Shown one piece after another: positions 1-6,337 of a DNA stretch of 6,337 bases. Numbering within the stretch: position 1 is the stretch's first letter; every line of letters starts with the position of its first letter. This stretch comes from Frondihabitans sp. (GTDB lineage Bacteria > Actinomycetota > Actinomycetes > Actinomycetales > Microbacteriaceae): assembly GCA_025464735.1 (NCBI GenBank), contig JAODMX010000215.1, forward strand, positions 1 through 6,337, written 5' to 3'. The translations under genes were made by a program, and so were the position numbers. The notes under the pieces were generated by a model. It searched no databases, was not told the origin of the DNA, and saw only the letters and a program-made list of their open reading frames with translations.

Positions 1-27
1 CCCGCGCCTCCACTGAAGGGGCGCGGG
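1..27 (-). terminator. GC-rich hairpin after acnA, probable terminator
   Basis: The arms CCCGCGCC (1-8) and GGCGCGGG (20-27) are perfectly complementary. A G-T and a C-G pair can extend the stem inward, leaving a loop of about seven bases. It lies 17 bases past the acnA stop codon. On the minus strand any T-tract would fall outside the window, so intrinsic termination cannot be confirmed. On the plus strand no T-run follows. The stem could continue beyond position 1. It may serve acnA alone or also a convergent gene to the left. Confidence 0.55.
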
Positions 28-44
28 GCGTTGAAAAACCGCTA

Positions 45-2864
<2,820 letters not shown>

Positions 2865-2870
2865 GTGCGT

Positions 2871-2877
2871 CTCCCTT
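2871..2877 (-). promoter_or_regulatory. Ribosome binding site that decides the acnA start
   Basis: On the minus strand AAGGGAG ends six bases before the GTG at 2864. It is a strong Shine-Dalgarno sequence at ideal spacing. The upstream in-frame ATG (2906) is preceded only by AGAAAG directly abutting the codon, too close to work well. This site therefore favours the shorter 939-residue aconitase. Confidence 0.75.
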
Positions 2878-2982
2878 GCTGCTGATGCCTTGGATGCCGT
2901 GCCCATCTTTCTGGTCGGGCGCGACCTTGCACCACCAAGGCCAGCCTAAGTCCGAGGCGGCCCCGTGGCACGACCGAAGTCA

Positions 2983-3004
2983 TTTATCTTGATGTCGAGA
3001 TAAA
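2983..3004. promoter_or_regulatory. 22-bp palindromic operator between acnA and the GNAT gene
   Basis: The left arm TTTATCTTGA and right arm TCGAGATAAA flank a central TG. Nine of ten arm positions pair. The element is strikingly AT-rich for this genome and lies in the shared divergent control region. Its length and two-fold symmetry fit a dimeric helix-turn-helix regulator such as a MarR- or TetR-type protein; the family is inferred. The right arm contains the probable -35 of the acetyltransferase promoter. On the minus strand a weak acnA promoter can be drawn (GTGATA at 3007-3012, 18-bp spacer, GATAAA at 2983-2988), with the palindrome filling its spacer and -10. Binding could therefore control both genes. 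It does not resemble the DtxR/IdeR iron box. Confidence 0.55.
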
Positions 3005-3023
3005 CCTATCACCCCGTTATCCT
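2995..3023 (+). promoter_or_regulatory. Leaderless promoter of the GNAT gene
   Basis: A -35-like TCGAGA (2995-3000, four of six consensus matches) is followed after exactly 17 bp by a -10-like TATCCT (3018-3023, four of six matches). The predicted start of transcription, seven bases past the -10, is position 3030, the A of the ATG. There is no purine-rich ribosome site between the -10 and the ATG. Both facts point to a leaderless mRNA, a common mode in Actinobacteria. The -35 lies inside the palindromic operator. Confidence 0.5.
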
Positions 3024-3029
3024 TGCCGC

Positions 3030-3623
3030 ATGGTTGACGCGGCGCGAAACGACCTGCTCGTGCGAAAGCTGGACGCGGGTACCTGGCCTGCGTTTGCTCG
3101 GCTCGTTGAGGCGAACAACGGCGTTTGGGGCGGTTGCTGGTGTCTCGCGTTCCAGATCAAGTCGTCGACCGAGCTGACCTGGGACGAGCGGCGTGCCGAG
3201 AAGGAGCGCCGAGTCCACGCCGGAACAACGCACGCGTCTCTCGTCTTCGAGGGCGATGAGTGCATCGGCTGGTGTCAATACGGGTCGCCCGACGAGCTTC
3301 CGGAGGTCAAGAGCAAGCGCCGATACGACGCGGGCCTCGTGGAACCTCCGACCTGGCGCATCACCTGCTTTTTCACCGGCAAGGGCCACCGTCGTCGCGG
3401 CGTCGCCGATGCCGCACTCGGCGGAGCTCTCGCCGAGATAGCCGCCCTCGGCGGCGGGACAGTCGAGGGCTACCCCGAAGAGACCGACGACCGGAAGGTC
3501 TCCGGCTCGTTCCTGCACACGGGACCGATGGCTGCATTCGAGAGGCATGGCTTCACGCGCACCCGAGCCGTCGCGCCACACCGCTGGGTCGTCACGCGCA
3601 CTGTGGAACCAGCTCAGACGTGA
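3030..3623 (+). CDS. GNAT-family N-acetyltransferase
   Basis: The product is a 197-residue cytosolic protein of the GCN5-related acetyltransferase superfamily, predicted to move an acetyl group from acetyl-CoA to an unknown amine. The acetyl-CoA-binding motif A is visible as ITCFFTGKGHRRRGVADAAL (residues 111-130), with the basic R/Q-x-x-G-x-G/A-like loop KGHRRRGVA. C-terminal elements SFLHTGPMAAFERHGF (160-175) and HRWVV (184-188) match a common actinobacterial subfamily, as do GWCQYGSPDELP (80-91) and the cysteine-rich WGGCWC (33-38). Substrate cannot be read from the sequence; antibiotic, peptide and small-amine targets are all possible. The ATG at 3030 has no ribosome binding site, and promoter spacing suggests a leaderless transcript. 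The gene stands alone on its strand, divergent from acnA and convergent with the DUF3159 gene, so it is not part of either operon. Confidence 0.88.
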   Translation: MVDAARNDLLVRKLDAGTWPAFARLVEANNGVWGGCWCLAFQIKSSTELTWDERRAEKERRVHAGTTHASLVFEGDECIGWCQYGSPDELPEVKSKRRYDAGLVEPPTWRITCFFTGKGHRRRGVADAALGGALAEIAALGGGTVEGYPEETDDRKVSGSFLHTGPMAAFERHGFTRTRAVAPHRWVVTRTVEPAQT

Positions 3624-3624
3624 G

Positions 3625-3672
3625 CGATCGCGATCGGTAAATGCCGAGGCGGCTACGACTGCCCAGCAGTCG
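3625..3672. terminator. Convergent intergenic inverted repeats, possible weak terminators
   Basis: The 50-bp gap between two convergent genes holds a perfect 12-bp palindrome CGATCGCGATCG (3625-3636), directly after the acetyltransferase stop. It also holds a stem-loop with arms CGACTG (3656-3661) and CAGTCG (3667-3672) and a five-base loop, directly after the DUF3159 stop. Neither is followed by a T-tract, so canonical intrinsic termination is doubtful. They may be T-less terminators or simply 3'-end structures that protect the transcripts. Confidence 0.35.
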
Positions 3673-3673
3673 C

Positions 3674-4432
3674 CTACGCGTCGCCGTCCGCGCTGCGGGC
3701 CGCATAGACCGTGCGCACGAGGAGCCAGGTCACCCACAGCATCGCCGCGTAGAGCGGCACGCCCGTGATCAGCTTGATCCCGCCAAGCAGGGTCGCTTGC
3801 CCGGCGAGATAGAGCGGCACCTCGATGGCGAGCCGAACGGCGAAGAGCAGGACCCACAACCAGGTCGTCAGGGTCAGGACGCGGCGCTTGGCCCGGTCGT
3901 CACGCCAGGAACCGCCCTCGTTCGTCACCAGACCGACCACGATGCCGATCAGCGGCCACCGGGCCGCGAGAGTACCGAGAAGCACCACGATCGAAACCGT
4001 GTTGATCACGATGCCGGGCAGGAAGTTATCGACGGCCCGACCCGAGATCAGAGCCAGTACCGCCGAGATCGCGATGCCGAGCAGCCCGGCAACCGCCTGA
4101 GGGACCGGGCCGCGCTGGACCGCACGCACGACGACGAAAATCACACCGAGGACGACGGGGAAGAGTACCGACGGCAGCAGCTGCTGGGTGAACGTGTAGA
4201 TGACCAGGAACGCGAGTCCGGGCAGGATCGACTCGACCAGGCCCCGGACTCCACCGATCGCCGCCAGGAGGGCATGGCCGGTCGGCACCTCGCCTGGGGC
4301 CACCTGGCTGATGCCGGCGCGCTGGGCGGCAGCCCGGAGCTGCGCGGAGAGCGACGTCACGGAAGCCTCGTGGTCGTCGGGGCTGTGCTGCTCGTCGGGG
4401 TCGTGCTGCGCGTCGGGCGAGGGGGTGGTCAT
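3674..4432 (-). CDS. DUF3159 family integral membrane protein
   Basis: The 252-residue protein has about six hydrophobic segments (roughly residues 65-82, 86-103, 111-131, 137-170 possibly as two helices, 185-208 and 217-241), so it is a polytopic inner-membrane protein. Family marks are LLAAIGGVRGLVESILPGLAFL near 54-75, the loop GGSWRDDRAKRR near 173-184 before a tryptophan-rich helix, and GVPLYAAMLWVTWLLVR near the C-terminus. No biochemical function is known for the family, and I do not assign one. The cytosolic N-terminus is polar, rich in His, Asp and Gln, and contains a short repeat. Translation is best started at the ATG 4430-4432, only seven bases past the DUF3710 stop; upstream extension would read the DUF3710 gene out of frame. 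No good ribosome site is seen at normal spacing (AGGT is about 14 bases upstream), so coupling to DUF3710 translation is likely. It is the last gene of the dut operon. Confidence 0.9.
   Translation of the reverse strand: MTTPSPDAQHDPDEQHSPDDHEASVTSLSAQLRAAAQRAGISQVAPGEVPTGHALLAAIGGVRGLVESILPGLAFLVIYTFTQQLLPSVLFPVVLGVIFVVVRAVQRGPVPQAVAGLLGIAISAVLALISGRAVDNFLPGIVINTVSIVVLLGTLAARWPLIGIVVGLVTNEGGSWRDDRAKRRVLTLTTWLWVLLFAVRLAIEVPLYLAGQATLLGGIKLITGVPLYAAMLWVTWLLVRTVYAARSADGDA
4376..4417 (-). repeat. 18-bp tandem repeat inside the DUF3159 gene
   Basis: Two adjacent 18-bp units (4376-4393 and 4394-4411) agree at 15 of 18 positions. A third, partial unit follows for six bases (4412-4417). On the coding strand each unit specifies six residues of the form Q-H-D/S-P-D-E/D, giving QHDPDEQHSPDDH in the N-terminal tail. 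Because the unit is a multiple of three, copy changes would keep the reading frame. Confidence 0.6.
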
Positions 4433-4439
4433 CGGACAG

Positions 4440-5183
4440 TCAGACGACCTGCGGCGCCGGATCGGTCGGGTTCGCCTTCGGCATGTGCAGCGGGATGAGG
4501 TCACGGGGCGGCATGGGCTCGTTGCCCCGGACGACGACGACACTGCGGAAGAGCTCTTCGATCTTCTCGGCGGCCTCGGGGTGGACTGTCGCATCGCCGG
4601 CGATCACGCCGCGAAGGAACCAGCGCGGCCCATCGACACCGACGAAGCGGGCAAGACGCGAGGTTTGACCCGCGACAGCGCCCTCGGAACCTGCTGCGAG
4701 AGGGATCTCAGCGCGGATCTCGGGCCCGAACGGCCCATCGACCTCCTCGGTCGTTCCGCCCTGCTTGCGAATCTGGTCGGCGATCTGCTCGCGGATCTCA
4801 TGCCAGAGCCCCGTCGACCGAGGAGCGGCGAACGGTTGCACCTGGAGCGTCGACTTGGCGAAGTCGAGCCCGACCGCCACGACGCGCTTCGACCCCTCCT
4901 CGACCTCGAGGCGCAGGTGGAGCCCCTCGCGGGGAACGACCTTGACGCCGCCGAGGTCGACGTAGGGTCGCACGGGGTTCGCCTCGGTCTCGTCGAGCGG
5001 GCCCTCCTCGGCACGGTCTTCCGGGGCCGACTTGTCGTCGAGGATGAGCTCGACCTCGGCCTCGTCGAGATTCTCCGCGAGTTCCGCGTCGTCGGCGTCG
5101 TCCTCGACCGCAACGACGTCGGATTCCGCGATCTCGATCTCCGCCAGCTCTTCGGCGGCCTTCTGCCTGGACTTCCTGCTCAC
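4440..5183 (-). CDS. DUF3710 domain-containing protein
   Basis: This is a soluble 247-residue protein of an actinobacterial family with no known activity. Residues 1-10 are basic (MSRKSRQK), then 11-66 form a strongly acidic, probably disordered stretch. The conserved domain covers about 70-236, with marks VDLGGVKVVPREGLHLRLEVEE (75-96), FAAPRSTGLWHEIREQIADQI (118-138), GGTTEEVDGPFGPEIRAEIP (142-161), VGVDGPRWFLRGVI (182-195) and VVVVRGNEPMPPRDLIPLHMP (215-235). There is no signal peptide or membrane segment. The GTG start (5181-5183) overlaps the dut TGA stop as GTGA, and AGGAGG sits six bases upstream, so translation is both coupled and well initiated. It lies between dut and a membrane protein. 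In M. tuberculosis (recalled as Rv2696c) the same neighbour relation holds. A role linked to nucleotide metabolism is only a guess from context. Confidence 0.93.
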   Translation of the reverse strand: MSRKSRQKAAEELAEIEIAESDVVAVEDDADDAELAENLDEAEVELILDDKSAPEDRAEEGPLDETEANPVRPYVDLGGVKVVPREGLHLRLEVEEGSKRVVAVGLDFAKSTLQVQPFAAPRSTGLWHEIREQIADQIRKQGGTTEEVDGPFGPEIRAEIPLAAGSEGAVAGQTSRLARFVGVDGPRWFLRGVIAGDATVHPEAAEKIEELFRSVVVVRGNEPMPPRDLIPLHMPKANPTDPAPQVV

Positions 5184-5671
5184 TTGCTGCCTCCTGGCGT
5201 GGTTGATGGCCCACTCGCGTGGGAATAGCCCGTCGAGCCGAAACCGCCCTCGCCTCGAAGGCTTTCGGGAAGTTTCTCGACCGGGATGAAGGTCGCCCGG
5301 ACCACGGGCATGACGATCAGCTGAGCGATCTTGTCTCCGGTCTGGATCTCATAGTCGAGTGACGGGTCGGTGTTGAGAAGAGTGACCTTGATTTCACCGC
5401 GGTAGCCCGCGTCGACCGTACCGGGAGCATTGAGCACCGTGATGCCGTGCTTCGCGGCCAGGCCGGAGCGCGGCACGACGAAGGCCGCGTACCCGTCAGG
5501 AAGCGCGATCGACACTCCGGTCGAGATGAGTGCCCGATGACCCGCGGCCAGCGTCAGAGTCTCGGCCGCAAGGAGGTCGGCGCCGGCGTCACCGGGGTGG
5601 GCGTAGGTGGGCGTCACGGAAGTGTCGTGCCCAGCCGCGGGGGCGAGGAGAACGTCAAGGGTCTGAGTCAC
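5180..5671 (-). CDS. dut: dUTP diphosphatase (dUTPase)
   Basis: The enzyme hydrolyses dUTP to dUMP and pyrophosphate, which keeps uracil out of DNA and feeds thymidylate synthesis. It is cytosolic and, by family, a homotrimer. The 163-residue protein carries all five trimeric dUTPase motifs in order: I PGDAGADL (26-33), II PRSGLAAKHGI (67-77), III NAPGTVDAGYRGEIKV (81-96) with the catalytic Asp expected at D88, IV GDKIAQLIVMP (112-122) and V RGEGGFGSTG (139-148). Length is normal, with a short Ser/Gly/Pro tail after motif V. The start is the GTG at 5669-5671: the protein then begins MTQTLDVLL, and no ribosome site precedes it. A TACCCT -10-like hexamer six bases upstream suggests a leaderless mRNA. 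It is the first gene of a tight operon, with a 4-base overlap with the DUF3710 gene. Confidence 0.97.
   Translation of the reverse strand: MTQTLDVLLAPAAGHDTSVTPTYAHPGDAGADLLAAETLTLAAGHRALISTGVSIALPDGYAAFVVPRSGLAAKHGITVLNAPGTVDAGYRGEIKVTLLNTDPSLDYEIQTGDKIAQLIVMPVVRATFIPVEKLPESLRGEGGFGSTGYSHASGPSTTPGGSK
5190..5195 (-). promoter_or_regulatory. Ribosome binding site of the DUF3710 gene
   Basis: A consensus AGGAGG on the minus strand lies inside the last codons of dut, six bases before the GTG at 5183. It fixes this GTG as the start and shows that the DUF3710 protein is efficiently translated from the dut transcript. It contrasts with dut itself, which has no such site. Confidence 0.85.
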
Positions 5672-5709
5672 GTGTCGAGGGTAGTGCAGAAGTCTGGTCG
5701 AATAGTCTC
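5672..5709. promoter_or_regulatory. 38-bp divergent promoter region of dut and the DUF3093 gene
   Basis: Only 38 bases separate two divergent start codons, and no Shine-Dalgarno sequence is seen for either. On the minus strand TACCCT (5678-5683) lies six bases before the dut GTG. On the plus strand TCGAAT (5698-5703) lies six bases before the ATG at 5710. Both placements fit -10 elements of leaderless transcripts, though -35 matches are poor and would lie in or near the opposite gene. A 5-bp direct repeat AGTCT occurs at 5691-5695 and 5704-5708. Confidence 0.4.
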
Positions 5710-6165
5710 ATGACCCCGTACCGCGAACGCCTCGTTCCCCCGCCTCAGATGTTCCTCGCCGTCTTCCTCGTCGTGCCGGCCGGCATCCTCACCTTCCTCC
5801 CCATCAACGTTCTCGTCGGCTTCATCGTGGGCGGCGGCCTCTTCATCGCCTTGGCGATCGCACTCGTCTTCGGCTCGCCGATCATCGCCGTCGACGATGC
5901 GGGGTTCCACGCCGGCCGCGCCACGCTCTATCCCTCAGAAATGGGAACGACCGCCGCTTTCCTTGATGCGGAAGCGACGGCCGAACGGGGTCCGCGCCTT
6001 GACGCGCGAGCCTGGACCTTGTTTAGGGGCTGGGTTCATCCGGTGATCAAAATCGAACTGACCGACCTGTCGGATCCAGCGCCCTATTGGCTTGTCTCGA
6101 CGAGGCACCCGCAGAAAGTGACGCGGGCGATCGACGAGATCAGGCCGCGCACTCCAGGCAAATAG
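5710..6165 (+). CDS. DUF3093 family small membrane protein
   Basis: This 151-residue protein starts MTPYRERLVPPPQ, the usual opening of the family. Two membrane helices follow (about residues 14-31 and 35-54), joined by a very short turn. The remaining roughly 95 residues form a soluble domain. Family marks are AGRATLYPSEMG (68-79), the FRGWVHPVIKIELTD stretch (105-119) and DPAPYWLVSTRHP (122-134). The function of the family is unknown. The domain's length and alternation of polar and apolar residues suggest a small beta-rich fold, possibly PH-like, but this is a guess. I chose the ATG at 5710: the open frame continues upstream to 5530, but that part is antisense to dut and has the arginine-rich composition of a shadow frame. 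No ribosome site is seen, so the mRNA may be leaderless. The gene is divergent from dut, and its last 26 bases overlap the end of the convergent DUF4193 gene. Confidence 0.9.
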   Translation: MTPYRERLVPPPQMFLAVFLVVPAGILTFLPINVLVGFIVGGGLFIALAIALVFGSPIIAVDDAGFHAGRATLYPSEMGTTAAFLDAEATAERGPRLDARAWTLFRGWVHPVIKIELTDLSDPAPYWLVSTRHPQKVTRAIDEIRPRTPGK

Positions 6166-6337
6166 GCCCGAGCTTCGACTCGTGGTCGAGCTGCGAGCGG
6201 TGTTTCACGAGGAAGCACTCGACACAGGTGAATTCGTCGGCCTGCGGGGGCAGGACGACGACGTCGAGGTCGAGATCGGAGAGATCTTGCCCGGCGAGTT
6301 CGAAGCTGCCGGGGTTGTCGGCGTCATCAACGTCGAC
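6140..6337 (-). CDS. DUF4193 zinc-ribbon protein (5' end outside window)
   Basis: The last 65 residues and the TGA stop (6140-6142) are present; roughly a third of the protein (usual length about 100) lies beyond the right edge. The visible part reads VDVDDADNPGSFELAG, then DLSDLDLDVVVLPPQADEF, then TCVECFLVKHRSQLDHESK and LGPICLECAA. Two CxxC pairs (window residues 38/41 and 60/63, an 18-residue gap) form an evident zinc ribbon at the C-terminus, preceded by a very acidic stretch. This matches the actinobacterial DUF4193 family, which has no known function; the acidic body plus zinc ribbon suggests protein or nucleic-acid contacts, but that is inference. The 3' end overlaps the DUF3093 gene on the other strand by 26 bases. 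In M. tuberculosis the relative is, from memory, Rv2699c, in the same arrangement. Confidence 0.93.
   Translation of the reverse strand, partial: VDVDDADNPGSFELAGQDLSDLDLDVVVLPPQADEFTCVECFLVKHRSQLDHESKLGPICLECAA

Noticed and set aside
2983..3004. DtxR/IdeR iron box or AcnR site upstream of acnA
   Set aside because: The palindrome does not match the TTAGGTTAGSCTAACCTAA iron box, nor the CAGnAC..GTnCTG form I recall for the corynebacterial AcnR site, so neither regulator is claimed.
3009..3857. Minus-strand open frame of 282 codons across the acetyltransferase gene and its downstream gap
   Set aside because: It overlaps two well-supported genes, has a low-complexity Arg/Ala-rich product and no family resemblance.
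4433..4594. N-terminal extension of the DUF3159 protein to an ATG at 4594
   Set aside because: The added 54 residues are Arg/Ser-rich and come from reading the DUF3710 gene out of frame. The ATG at 4432 begins a normal family N-terminus.
5530..5709. N-terminal extension of the DUF3093 protein to 5530
   Set aside because: The extension is antisense to dut motif regions and Arg/Gly-rich; the family normally begins just before the YRERL stretch, as at 5710.

Overview
This is a GC-rich chromosomal segment from an actinobacterium, most likely of the Microbacteriaceae (Leifsonia/Clavibacter/Microbacterium-like). The assignment rests on the high GC, on GTG starts, on apparently leaderless genes, and on three actinobacterial families of unknown function (DUF3159, DUF3710, DUF4193) grouped around dut. 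The family-level placement is inference from protein style and gene order.

Layout, left to right. Positions 1-27 hold a GC-rich hairpin just past the end of acnA, a likely terminator. Positions 45-2864 (minus) encode a full-length aconitase of the AcnA/IRP1 type with all three iron-sulfur cluster cysteines. A 165-bp divergent intergenic region follows; it carries a 22-bp near-perfect AT-rich palindrome that looks like a regulator operator. At 3030-3623 (plus) is a GNAT-family acetyltransferase that appears to be transcribed as a leaderless mRNA. A 50-bp convergent gap with two inverted repeats separates it from a three-gene minus-strand operon read from right to left: dut (dUTPase, 5180-5671), a DUF3710 protein (4440-5183) and a DUF3159 membrane protein (3674-4432). 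Divergent from dut, only 38 bp away, is a DUF3093 membrane protein (5710-6165, plus). Its 3' end overlaps the 3' end of a convergent DUF4193 zinc-ribbon gene (6140 to the window edge, minus), whose N-terminus lies outside the window.

How the genes work together. Aconitase converts citrate to isocitrate in the TCA cycle. dUTPase removes dUTP and supplies dUMP for thymidylate synthesis. The order DUF4193 - DUF3093 (opposite strand) - dut - DUF3710 - DUF3159 is a conserved actinobacterial block; from memory it matches Rv2699c-Rv2693c of Mycobacterium tuberculosis, except that the small OB-fold gene found there is absent here. The roles of the DUF proteins are unknown, and tight coupling to dut is the only functional hint. 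The acetyltransferase and acnA look like separate transcription units that share one control region.

I found no RNA gene, mobile element, CRISPR array or defence system. The most useful leads are the acnA/GNAT operator, the leaderless starts, the corrected acnA start, the convergent gene overlap and the small coding repeat in the DUF3159 gene.
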